This document shows, one piece after another, positions 34,226 to 45,439 of a stretch of 64,000 bases of DNA; position 1 is the first letter of the stretch; each line of letters begins with the position of its first letter. Made by a program: the position numbers and the translations under genes. Source of the stretch: Tolypeutes matacus (taxonomy: Eukaryota > Chordata > Mammalia > Cingulata > Chlamyphoridae). The notes beneath the pieces are model-generated. The model had not been told where the DNA came from. It made no database searches and saw only the letters and a list, made by a program, of their open reading frames with translations. The DNA lies in assembly GCA_026826555.1 (NCBI GenBank), contig JAKSZT010053887.1:61564233-61628232 (forward strand). The letters run 5' to 3'.

Positions 34226-36714
34226 GACTAGGGATGATTACATTCTGAAATCAAGGTCTTGCCAAATTCCCTTTTCCTACCTCACAGAAATTTTTGGAGC
34301 CATTCCCATTATAGGACACTTCTTTTCCTACTAGATCTGTGGCCCCACAAGCAAGGGTCTTAGAATGAGCCACCTAATATTCCATCTCCATCTGGAAGAC
34401 AAGGAAGTGGAATAGGACACCCTTGACTGTGGGTACTGTTCTTAGGGTTTGGTATAGCACATTTGAGAGAAACAGACCTCAGTAAGGCAGAGCTTTTTCT
34501 CTCCTATTTGCTTCCAAAGGCACAAGCAATCATCCTTCCTCTCTTGGACCTATCTCAACTCACTTCATACCATTGGTTTGGAGATGAAGTCCAGGCATGC
34601 ACCTCTAAGCAACTAGGAAAGGAGAGTCCTGACTTAGCTGATAATTCTTACCATCTATACTATGGAATATTGAAAGTAAAGTCCAAATGCCTTTCCACTT
34701 ATATTTAGGATATATTTTGAATTTTTTTTCATAGTTTCCATAGTGTCTGTATTATGAAGCTGGGGAGCTCTCATGTTGAAATTCACATATGGATATTGAA
34801 TGTTGTTATTTCTCTATAAAACTTATTTGCAGACTCCTCCAAATCAATGAGTTCATTAGGATTGTCAGCACCATCTCTGTTTTGGTTTACCTGAACACTG
34901 TATTCATTAAGGTTAAGCAAATACGTACGTATGAGAAAACCCAATGAGTAAATTTAATAGACTTTGTGAACTTCTTTTTTTTAAGACTTGGTTTTGGAAA
35001 ATACACATATACGTTTTGCCAAGAACTTGCCCCTTAATGTTTAATCTTGTGGCTTTCAGGGGAAATCTAATTTGTATCCTTCATTTATGCTCGACTTAAC
35101 AGATTATTGTACTGTTAGCCAAGAGCTGGATGGCCTTACAGCCCATGGGGCTTTTTAGGCTTTTTGGTTCTCTATGGGCCTCATAGTCTGGCTCCTTAAT
35201 CCCTGTTGGGTCACAAATGCCATACATTTTAAACTAGTCCATCTGTTTTAAGATTAAGTCACACTATAAACAATGGGCTATCTCAGTACTTGTGATGATT
35301 GGAGACCTATTTCTCTCCCCTCGCCCCACTCTCAGTGGCCTTTCTCTTACTGTGAGGTTGGGAGCAGATCTGAATGTGATGACTGAAGCATTGAGTTTTC
35401 CACTGAAGTGGGTGGCTCAGGATGGCACTGTGCTTTTCTATGAGTGTATGACAGTGACCTGTTAAATATATTGGGTTTTAAGATCACTGGGGTGCCATGA
35501 CTTCTTTCTCAAGCCATTTATTTCTAGGGTATGACAAACACATAAACAACTTATTTGAGTTTACATTGTTGGATGACCACTGAAGCTCTAACCCGATTCC
35601 TTGAAATTGCTTTGAATTTCCACCCATTTCCCTCTTATTCACATGTCCCACAGCTGGACCTCCATTTGTCCATAGATAGCCTTTTGCCAGTCTAGAACAT
35701 AAGCTAAAATCACAGTATCGATGGTGGCAAAGGGAAGAGGGGGAGGAAGACTTGAAATTACCTCTCTTGGACCCTAAAGGAGCTGACATTCTCCAATGCA
35801 TCTCAGATAATTGTCCTTACCTTCTAAGCCAGATCCCCATTGTGCTTCTTAGTTCAGATTCCCCACCACATCCCTGGAAGAAAGGCCTAAAATTAGTATC
35901 TATATTTTGGGTTTCCTTCTGAAATATGGCCTTTTTATGTTTGGGGGTAAAGATTTCTTCCTGGAACCTAAGTGACCTTTGTCTTTTTCTACAAGGTATA
36001 TATATATTTTTAAAAAGAGAGTGACTGGGATATTAAAAAAGAACCCTAGGACATAGTAATCAGAACTTTCCAAGGGCTTAGAAGAAAATTCTAGAACCTC
36101 TACTCTTCCTTTTCTTGAGAGGAGCTTCTGGTTTTATACCTGATAGGAATTGCAGATCTCCCTCAGCATCTTCCCTCCTCTTCCCAGGACTTCCCTTACT
36201 GATCTCCCCTACCACACCCTCCGTTTCTACTGCTCTCCTTCTTTTGACTGGGCCCTTACCCTGCTGGAGGTCTTACCTGAGGACATGGGAGTCACAACTA
36301 GTGACTTGGAACCTGAGGGAGGATAGATGGAGAGCCCAGAAAGTCTATATCAGAGAAGATGTTGTGTCTGACATCCAGAGTAAAGCATGAACACCTTTTT
36401 CTATGTACAATTGTTGAATCAAGTAGTTGTCTACCATAGTATTGTTACTACCAATAATAAAGTACTTGTTCTTTTATAGTATAACTGTATTTCAGTGTGA
36501 CATCAAAGTATAACTATGATTCTTGTGTACATTATTTCTAAGGGAAAATGGATTCTAGTTTCCAACTTACAAATACACAGTTGACCTACTACAACCTATC
36601 CAGTTTCTGAATTGGGAACTACTTTATCCCAAAACATCACATTTGAAAAATGGGACTTTGGACATGAAATGTACTGGTATAAAAACATGGATCCTTATAG
36701 CCACTCTTAAATCA
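34226..36714. other. Unannotated interval
   Basis: No supported gene. A 12-bp palindrome ATACGTACGTAT lies at 34921-34932. A possible L2 internal word (AAAGTCCAAATGCCTTTCC) occurs near 34678. A CT-rich stretch lies near 36105-36260. Open frames at 35484-35801 (minus) and 36115-36390 (plus) are unrecognised. Confidence 0.45.
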
Positions 36715-36790
36715 CACAAGCAGTGATCACCATATACATCCCCACCATTTTATAGATGGAGAAACTGAGGCCCACAATAGTGAAGTCATG
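36715..36790 (-). mobile_element. MIR SINE core fragment
   Basis: 'CATTTTATAGATGGAGAAAC' followed by TGAGGCCCACAATAGTGAAG is the reverse-complement MIR core. Only about 75 bp are recognisable. Confidence 0.65.
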
Positions 36791-37129
36791 TGTTCTCTGG
36801 TTTCTTAGTATTCCCTGGCTTTGCATTTTCTTTAAAAAAAAAAAAAAAAAATCGAATTGTTCTGTGGAAGAAGGCACCGTTCATTCTTAATGGAATTTCT
36901 TTTTATTCAATTTTGTGGTGTCCACAACGAGATTATAAAAACAATAATTTGATTTAGAAATCTTTCCAGCTTCAGCAAGTTTTCTTTATGGAGTTGTAGA
37001 TAAATGACCAGAAGAAAACTTCACAAAATTATCATTTACACTTAATCTGCCAATGAGCTATAATTTGATTGGTAAAAAATTCATTTGGTGTACCTCTGGC
37101 CCTTTGCTGCTGGATAATGAAAATTTATA

Positions 37130-37565
37130 TCTGCGTTTCAGACATCTGGGGAGGGCCTGACAGCTTTGGGGCCGAATGAAAGATGATGTCACACTGACCC
37201 CTGTCAGCATTTCCTCACAGACTGGTTACCCAAAACCCAACAGCAGTCACACTTTTTTTTCCCCTGCCAGAGCAGACTCTCATTTTATTTTGGAAGGTTA
37301 ATGACACTGTAAATCTAATAGGCCATTTTAGTGCCATCATGTGGATATTAAAAAATCATGTGACCAGTCAGGGCACCATATGTGAGGTTCGCTGTTGTCT
37401 AATGGCAGGAATAAGAGGCTGTAACAAGGCACTGAGGGCAGCCAGTGTTTGGAATTAATTCCAAAACCATAGCTACCTTTAAACTAATCGGCATCTTTGC
37501 TAATGATTATTGTTTGTCATTTCAATGAAGTTTGCTATAAAAAGCTAGTTAATATCAGATAGTGA
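37130..37565. promoter_or_regulatory. Candidate conserved non-coding block with homeodomain-type motifs
   Basis: About 435 bp of balanced composition without a recognisable repeat, bounded on the right by a hAT element. It includes GATGATGTCA, the perfect palindrome at 37448-37465, and TAATGATTATTG. Such motif-dense, repeat-free blocks are often developmental enhancers in mammals. Here that is inference, and no alignment was possible. Confidence 0.3.
37448..37465. promoter_or_regulatory. 18-bp perfect palindrome TTTGGAATTAATTCCAAA
   Basis: Perfect dyad symmetry over 18 bases with an AATTAATT centre, resembling a dimeric homeodomain target. The neighbouring TTGGAA half is also NFI-like. The next outer bases (G, A) break the symmetry. 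Confidence 0.7.
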
Positions 37566-37624
37566 CAGACCCCAGAAACTTCTTCATTGTATATAAATTT
37601 ATCAGTAACTCATATTCTATGGAG

Positions 37625-37817
37625 CAGCACCGCCCAATAGAACTTTCTGTGATGATGGAAATGTGCTGTATCTGTGCTGTTCAATATGTAGTCACAAGTT
37701 ACATGTGGCTGTTGAATACTTGAAACATGGCTTGTGGTCTGAGGAACTACATTTTTAACTTTAATTTAAATTTAAAGAGCTACATGTGGCTAGTGATTAC
37801 CATTTTGGATAGCACAA
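37625..37817 (+). mobile_element. hAT-Charlie non-autonomous DNA transposon
   Basis: Starts CAGCACCGCCCAATAGAACT and ends with GGATAGCACAA, a diverged inverted terminus. Internal blocks 'TTTCTGTGATGATGGAAATG', 'GTTACATGTGGCTGTTGAAT' and 'GAGCTACATGTGGCTAGTGA' are those of a common Charlie-derived MER element. It is flanked by 8-bp duplications CTATGGAG (37617-37624) and CTATAGAG (37818-37825), one mismatch apart, the size expected for hAT transposases. About 193 bp, no coding capacity. The exact MER name is not certain. Confidence 0.9.
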
Positions 37818-38589
37818 CTATAGAGCAACAATAAGATAAGATTAGGGTTATCAGAAAACAACAACAACAACAAAAAGCCTTTCATTCAGGCTTCTGTTCT
37901 GCCTCCCACCAATGCCATATTCGAAAGGTCAATCTACTTGATGACAGAGCTGAAGTATGATTTATCTTTGTATCCCCCATAATTTTTGTGCAGAATTTAA
38001 AAAAATATAGAAAAAGAATGAATAAATGAATGGATGAAGTGAGTACATGGATAATGAATAAATGAAAGCAAGACATTTAAGTGAGTATTCCTATTTCACC
38101 ATTTCTTGCCGCTCTTTTCGTGAAGGACAAGTCAGGCAAAAATCATAAAATTTAAGAGCCAGATGAATACTTCATGATCAGTTAGCCCAACTCATTCAAA
38201 ATCAGACCAGAGTGACCTCCAGGAGCTGCCCGCTGACCCTCCCTGAAACATCTTTTTGCAGCCCCAGATGCTGTGCTCTTGAGTCAGTAGAGTGGGAAAG
38301 CTTGTGTGCTCAAGATAGGCAAAGACAACGAATGAATGGACAGTTTCTGGACACATAATTCAGACCATTGCACATAGAGAAGTTGGGGAGGGAGGAAACA
38401 ATTTTCATTGGATAGTGGAGTCATTAATTTTGTATACAAGGAGAAGTATGTAAAAGGGAAACTGGAATAATTTGGAACATAGTCCAAACTGCTACTTGCT
38501 GCAGTATTCTTAGAGAAACATTCCTGACTGTTATCAAATGCTACACTTATAAAATGAGCAGTGTGGGGAAGGTGGTGCTGGTGATGATG

Positions 38590-38830
38590 ATACTATTAGT
38601 TAACATTTAGTTACTGCATACTACTTTTCAGAAATAGTGCCATATGCCCTACAAACATTACTTCATTTAATTCTTACAACACTATGAAATAGTTCTAGCA
38701 TTTCCCTGTTTCCCCAATGAGGAAAAAGAAAGACTGTAAATAATTTGCTAAAGATTATGCAACCAATAAAGGGCAGAAAAGGTATTTGAATCCAAAGAGC
38801 CTGAATCTGGAATCGACACCATTTAAGCAT
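38590..38830 (-). mobile_element. MIR SINE
   Basis: Reverse MIR: 'ATTACTTCATTTAATTCTTA', 'CTGTTTCCCCAATGAGGAAA', 'ATAATTTGCTAAAGATTATG', 'GGTATTTGAATCCAAAGAGC'. Diverged but nearly full length. Confidence 0.8.
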
Positions 38831-38874
38831 AGTTCTTTACTGTGTTGTTTCCTCATTTCTTCCTTCAGTTTCAC

Positions 38875-39180
38875 TGATTCTTCAATATTTCATCAAATAT
38901 TGAGCACTGACTCTGGTCTAGGTACTGTTCTAGTCTCAGGAAATACAGCAATCAACAAAATAAACAAAAGTCCCTGCCCTCTTGCACATGTATCCCGCTA
39001 GTCAGGACAGGCAATAGACAAGGTAAGAAAAACAGGTAGCTTATTACATAATTACTAAGAAGAAAAAATAAAGCAGAAAATGAAGTGTCGGCAGGTAGAA
39101 GAGGGTTCAGGATTCTAGGTAGGGAAGGTCACACTGAAAAGGTGTTATTTGAAAAAAGATGTGAGTGAACTTTATTACTT
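38875..39180 (+). mobile_element. Ancient L1-type interspersed repeat, fragment C
   Basis: Same family as 13125 and 23190: 'CATCAAATATTGAGCACTGA', 'TAGGTACTGTTCTAGTCTCA', 'GGAAATACAGCAATCAACAA', 'AAAGTCCCTGCCCTCTTGC', then 'GAAGGTCACACTGAAAAGG'. Directly follows a MIR. Confidence 0.65.
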
Positions 39181-40429
39181 AATTATAATTTGGTCTCCTC
39201 ACTTGTTGCCAAGAAGAAAGTTAGCAGTAAGTTTCTTTTGTAGTGTGGATATGATGTTGTGAAAAGATTTTTCAAAGGACCTGAGATAAATTGGTATTTA
39301 AATGAATATAGAGCAGTAGAAAACTCAGTACCTCTGCACATAAAATTGCATTCAAGTGACTCCTTTGATTTTGTGACATTTGAGTGTGTGCTGTTAATAG
39401 CAAGCTGAGTATGATACGATGAATTTTATAATTGCTGTAAAAAGGCATAGCAATGACGCTAAGGCTCCACAGACCCAGCAGGTGCAACCACCCCCAGAGC
39501 TTACATAGTTCAGGATGCTGCAGAAAAGCACACACAGCTGTAGCTACAGATGTGGGGGTGGGTGGGTGGTATGGAAGGAGAGAAGAGAGACAGTGTTCTC
39601 TGTTGAACTCACACCCCCGCCCATCCACCCAAACCTATTATAATAGTGCACTTAATTCAAATCACATTAGATCTGAACCAGAACACGGTGTCACATTTTC
39701 TGTCAAAATAAAATTGCAAAACTAATTAAAGAAAATTTAAGTTCCCGGAATGAACTTGAGCAAGAAGTAGCAGGCTTTTTGCACATCTGGTAGATTAAGA
39801 ACTATATGTCAACAGTGATATAGACCTCACTCTGTAGTTCTTGATCACAAAATAGGACATTCTTCTAGTCTTATAAGGTACTCCACAGGTTCTGAAGTCA
39901 GTGTGTGAGACCACAGGTTATGGGCGTTATCTGAGAGACACTCTGCCTCCCCCTGTCTCAGCCAGGGTGCATAACACTCCTTGGTCAATTAAAATACTCA
40001 TTTCAATCAAAAGGGAAGTGTCCTTTTGTGATCCCTGGCATCACTTCCTGTTTTTCCTTATAAACCTCCCACCCAAGTTGGGCATTGTTGGGATCACTGC
40101 CTAAAGTAACTTTCCATTACATTGACGAGTCACTAAGGGTTTTAGTGCATACACCTGATTTTAGTGACCTCCTTTCTCCAATTTAAATAGCAGCCCTGAT
40201 CTGATGATCACTCTGCTGGAAGTTTTAAATTAAATTAATTTAAATTAAAATGGTTTTGTTTCAGAAAATGACAAACTGTCATACATTTTTGATTAAATGG
40301 ACTGTTGTTTTTCTGTTACTTTTCAGAATTCATAGTTTTGTTCTTTAGACTTTTAATGTTTATATTAATGTTTATAACGAAATGTTTAATGTTTATAATG
40401 AAATAATTTAAAACATTATTAAAGTTACA
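39181..40429. other. Unannotated interval
   Basis: Contains a G-rich stretch at 39554-39569 (G5-T-G3-T-G3-T-G2) and a degenerate AATGTTTATA triplication near 40352-40400. The 118-codon minus frame 39272-39628 overlaps these and is not a recognised protein. Confidence 0.45.
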
Positions 40430-40870
40430 AAAATAATACAAAACCTATGCAGAGAACTCCAACATATGTCCCTCCTGATACCAAGATCCACCAGTATTAA
40501 CATTTTGCCACTTTTGACATATCATCCTATCCATTCGTCCTATGTCTGTCTGACTATTTTTTGAACATTTGAGGGTAGGTTGTATACATCATGCTCCTCG
40601 GACACAATATTACTGTTTCCATTTCCTATGAACAAGGATATTTACTTATGTAACTACCTTAAGTACGGTTATCAAGCCCAAGAAATTTAACACTGATATA
40701 AAGCTTATAGTCTATATTCCATTTTTTTCTTACATCCCAATGATGTCCTTTTGACCTTTTTCCTCCAATATTAAATTCCATCTAGGATCACATACTGCAT
40801 TTGTCTTTGTCTCTTCTGTTGCTCTTTAGAATTCATAGATTTTTAAAACTTTATTTTAAAGGTACCCAGT
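40430..40870 (-). mobile_element. Ancient L1-like fragment (antisense)
   Basis: Plus-strand wording 'GAACATTTGAGGGTAGGTTG', 'CCTATGAACAAGGATATTTA', 'CCAAGAAATTTAACACTGAT' and 'GGATCACATACTGCATTTGT' corresponds to a widespread old mammalian repeat that I associate with L1M 3' sequence in reverse. Family and limits are uncertain. Confidence 0.5.
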
Positions 40871-41747
40871 AAGACTCCTCCTTCTTTCAAAATAGAAATA
40901 TAATTTCTCTTCTAGATCCTTAACTAAGAGCTATATTACTAATATTTAGTCTTGTGTGATTTATAGTGGTCAAATGATTACTGTCATAAAGATTAACTTT
41001 ACTATATAGTTATTAAAAAGAAAAAATATTCAAGTTAGAAACACTGAGCATTTAGGGTATATGTAATCACATTTTTGTCAGTTCCTTAACTACCACTGGG
41101 CCATGCTGTAAATACCTATTATGTTTGTTGATGAGTGAGATAAACTATCCCATGTTGGTATTTTTATGACTTTTAAATTACAGGGCAATGGATTTATTTT
41201 GTTTTAAGTATTTCATGTAAGTCGTGGTGAGTTCATGTTAATTGTGAACTGTTTACTAAAAGCTGAAGACTTTGCTACTCTATCTTTTTGAACTTGCAGA
41301 GTATTGTTTCTGAGTCCAATGTTCCAGCTAATTACAAACCAAAACGCAATCTTTATCTGAATCTTTCCTTCCTTTGGTCTTATACCTTCTTGCATCCACA
41401 AAAAAATATTTTATAAAAGTGCAAAGGCAGATTCCAGGAAAGTAAATCCAGGTCTGTGCAAGCATGAGGTGAGAAATCCTATCTGTGGAAGTCAAATAGA
41501 AGTTATTACAGAGCCACAGAGCCAGTGTTTACTGTGGCATCAAAATCTATGGCCTTGTGTGGAGCTCATCCTCTAGTGTCTGGTGCTGGTTATCTGCCTA
41601 GTGGACCATCCACTCTCGTGTCAGCTGGTTGTACAAGGGAAGTCAAGGGCAGCCCATGTGGATGGGGTGTTGTGTCAGTTGTTTTACACAGTACCATTCC
41701 AGTTTATTTGTGTGTCTAAGAGAGTCTAAATTGCCCTATACTTTTTA

Positions 41748-41885
41748 AAGAAAATTAATTTATTTATTTCAAATAAGTTTTTGTTTGTTCTATATTTTTC
41801 ATTTTTACTGGGCGGTCCTGGGGATTGAACCCAGGTCCCTCCATATGGGAGACGGACGCCCAACCATTTGAGACACATCCGCCCT
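41748..41885 (-). mobile_element. tRNA-derived SINE, short DAS-like subfamily, copy 2
   Basis: Minus-strand SINE with B box GGTTCAATCCC and A-box region TGTCTCAAATGG, one base away from copy 1 in the box. The 3' side carries an AT-rich tail (about 41750-41800 on the plus strand). A 15-bp target-site duplication with one mismatch is visible: GCCCTATACTTTTTA at 41733-41747 and GCCCTCTACTTTTTA at 41886-41900. It shares its head with 11-117 but not the GC-rich middle of the long subfamily. Confidence 0.92.
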
Positions 41886-41900
41886 GCCCTCTACTTTTTA

Positions 41901-44783
41901 TAATTTTAAATTATGGGGAAATGTATATATTCTGTATTGAGTATTCCATGGAGATAGCAGACATGGAGATGGCTAAAGGTAAATTTTTTATAGAGAAGGT
42001 TTGCTTGACTAAACAATGCATTTATTTCTTCTTCTTTTATGTAGCAAAAAGAGGCATCTATGAAGCCAAAGGAAAGCCACCACATTTCACAACTTGGGGG
42101 CCAGTGGTTTGATGTCATTTTGGAGATTTGGGGATGTTTCAACTATTGCTTTTAAGATAGCTTTTCACCTAAACACCACCAGAAATTACAGAATGTTTTT
42201 CTATTTAGGGTATGTAGGATATCAGGAAATGTTTTTTCCTTTTAAAGAATTTCATCTAAGTTTTTCATAATGCATGAGCTCTTATAAGTAAAGAAGAATT
42301 ACTATGAATTTGGTTAAAACATGAATTTGTTTAAATGGTGGTCTTTTTGACATCAAATGACAGCAACCAAATAATGTGATTTGTGCTATTTCACCATTAG
42401 AAAGGAAAGATTTGGAATTTAGGACTCGATGGCAGCCAGCAGACTCTCTTATTGAGCAACAGACACGAGGTGGAAACACTAGTGGGCTGACTCCACTCAG
42501 AGGTCCAGGAAAATTAAGGTTGACACTAAAGTAATGTTGGCTTACATACAACTTTAGAGCAAATGCTAAATAATGAAAAAACATGTCTTTTAGGTCTAAA
42601 ATTTTCTGGGTTGTGAGAAAATACGGAGCATAAATCATATCAAACTATTCCTGGCATTAGGCCGTCAGGATTCATTTGTCTGAAATCAAGGGCCAAATTG
42701 CCTGGAAGAGCGAAAACTGCTAGATGCCAGATGAGGAGGAATGCCAAGCTTGGACCTGGAGAGACACGTATGCGTGATCCTGGTTTGCCTTCAAAGTGGT
42801 TCCTTTGAACTGATTTTGTAAATTAACAGTATTAGGCCTTCCGTAGGCTAGAAAGTACATTAGTCACACTGCTCTTACTTTACCCAGCAAGGAAAGCTAT
42901 TGTTCTTTGTAATAAAATAATCCTGGGAGGGGTGAGGGTGAATTTTGCACATCAGGTAAAAGGAATCACATTCAGTTTTCAGGCAGGGTTAATGAGGAAT
43001 TTTAATAATGAGAATAAAAATCAATGAGCATAACTTCACTGAACAACTCTTAAAGGGAATCCTGTTTCACAAGTGTCTGTAGCCATCATTGAATAGGTGC
43101 CAAGCATCAATTGTTCCAAATGAGTAAGGACATAGGATATGACAAAAATGCACAGCAATTTATTACCAGAATGTTTTAAAAGAAATGGAGATTTCAGAAA
43201 AGGAGGATTTCCATGGATTCATGTTTAAATTCACCGTAAGTGATTAATCTTCATGTTCCATTTTTTTGTCTAAGATTGGTTTTACACACCATGTGAAATC
43301 ACTTCTTTAGAAGAAAGTCTGCTCTTTTCAGAAAAGGGAATTGGGGTGGGGGTGGGGGGAGGACAACAGCTCTTCTGGAAAATACTTCATACTGCTTATT
43401 TCACATTAGTTTTTTATTCTTTCATTTTGGAAAAGTTTAATCTGGAGAATATTGTGTAAGGAATAAATAGAGTTGAATATAATAGACACTTCAACAACTA
43501 TGGCTACATTCAATAAATAATACTGGCTTTCTAAACACTGCCCTTCTCTTCAAACTTCTGTAAGAGAAGCATGAGAATTTGGTTTTCTAAACCATCATAA
43601 TGCTGTGATCTTTGCAGAGGGAATTCTACCTAGATTTTAAAAATATTTATATTTTATATCCTAGAGAATTGTTTTCTTCTTTTCAAAACTTTCGACTCTA
43701 TTTAAATAGCAAAAAAAATTTTTTGCTGTAATGTAAAATAATAATCATTATATTGGCACCTCTATTAAAGAAAATAGATTTATCAATAAATCCAAGTAGA
43801 GATAAATATTTTCAGCATCGTCTGTCACAATATTTCTTAAAATTCATTTAGAACTACTTATCTTGTCAGATTTATTAGTATTGGGGTACTCAATGATTTA
43901 AAATAAAGACTAATGAGAGAGAGCAACAAACAAACAAACGAACCCAAAACCTTTACGCCTTATTGAGTTCTAAACAAGAGCTTCCAAAAGTCAGACTTGA
44001 AAAAAATATTTAAGAGTTTGGTTATATTCTCAAAACTGAGCTTCCTAGCATTATTATTTTTTAAATTTAATAAATATAGTGCTCCTCAGCCCCATTCTTC
44101 CTATTTGTAAACATCAAGGTGTACCTTTTCCATTATTTAATATTAAAGATGTAATCATTTAATTAAATTAATTTTGAGGAACATATTTCGGATATCCCCT
44201 GTGTACAGATTACCTGCTAGGTTTCAGCTGCTCGGGCTGCAGAACTAACAGAGGCTTTTTTGATTCCACTGACACCCGTACATATTACTTTTTTAAAATG
44301 TTGGCTTTTACAAAGTCACAAAGGAGAACAAATATAGCTGTATTGCCTGCCTTCAACCAAAATGCTTTAGCAATTGAAGGATGGCGGCAGTGTGGACATT
44401 CAAAAATGCTTTGAGATCATTAGATGAATGGTATAATACAGATGTCTATTATTGCTAATTCTTTGTTCTCAATCACTTGTGTTCAAGGACACTAAAATCC
44501 ATGTAGCCCCTCAAAAAGATAAATAAGGGCAAGTCACTTTTCTTCCTCTAGTCACAGACAAAAGAAATTATTTCAGATAATATATAGCCCTTCAGCCTTG
44601 GGAGCAGGAAGTGTTCACTGCTGAAGTCGGGGTCCCAGTTGGTAAAATAAACGGAAACTTCTGGTTCAGTTTTAGGACCCTCTTTCAAATAAAAGCTTCA
44701 TTTTCTCTAGGCAAATAAATTGATTTAATCTTGTACTATTGATAAAATTAAGCGAGGGCATTCTTAAAGAGTAAGAAAGCATA
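41901..44783. other. Mostly unannotated interval
   Basis: No supported gene. A 118-codon minus frame at 42282-42638 is unrecognised. The part 44180-44420 has balanced composition and may be slow-evolving, which is inference. A G-rich tract at 43343-43362 is listed separately. Confidence 0.45.
43343..43362 (+). other. G-quadruplex-prone tract
   Basis: GGGGTGGGGGTGGGGGGAGG: three long G runs plus a final GG, with single-base loops if the six-G run splits. Confidence 0.6.
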
Positions 44784-44969
44784 GGGAAGCGGCTGTGGCT
44801 CAATCAGTGGGGCTCCCGTTTGCCATATGGGAGGCCCCGGGTTCGGTTCCCGGGGCCTCCTGGTGGGGGTGAGCCCGCCCGCATGGCGTGGTTGGCTGAC
44901 CCAGCGAGCATAGGCAGCAGGGGGGGATAAATGAATAAATAAATAAAATCTTTAAAAAAAAAAAAAAGA
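44784..44969 (+). mobile_element. tRNA-derived SINE, long DAS-like subfamily, copy 3
   Basis: Forward copy that shows the structure plainly. It starts GGGAAGCGGC and has the A box TGGCTCAATCAGTGG (44796-44810) and the B box GGTTCGGTTCC (44840-44850), one base off the pol III consensus. A GC-rich middle follows, then AATAAATAAATAAAATC and a poly(A). The 11-bp target-site duplication AAGAAAGCATA is perfect at 44773-44783 and 44970-44980. The head resembles tRNA-Ala, the known source of the armadillo DAS SINEs. Best lineage marker in the window. Confidence 0.95.
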
Positions 44970-45439
44970 AAGAAAGCATAAATTTGCCCTTATTTATTTA
45001 TTTTTTTTTTTCTGCTTTAAGAGCCAGCTAGGTTTGTATATAAAGAAAACCTAAAGCCCCCAAAAAGGGCTATGTCATTTCCTTCTCTGATGAGCTTTAA
45101 AACTGGTTCAGGCCTCATCTGTTTGGAGTTACTTAGGTATGGATCCATTTGAAAATGGGGCTCCACATCACTGTCTTCATAGGATGAGAGCTGAGACTAT
45201 AGAGTCAGCAAAGATGGTGGACCAAAAAGATGGCTTGTTTCATATGGCTAGACATTGAAAGAAAACAAGGAAAAGGAGAAAAAATTAAAAAACCATAACG
45301 TAATTAACTACACTCTCATAGATATTTGTTTCTAAGCTTTTTGTTTCATCTTTGCTTTTTTTGAACTTCCAGGATACTTAAAAGTTTGAAACTGCACCTA
45401 ATTCTATTTTTCGCAGGCATGCTTCTTTCTTTTTAACTA

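Noticed and set aside
44784..44860. Possible tRNA-Ala gene
   Set aside because: A and B boxes are present, but the cloverleaf is degraded and the sequence continues into a SINE body with poly(A) and target-site duplication.
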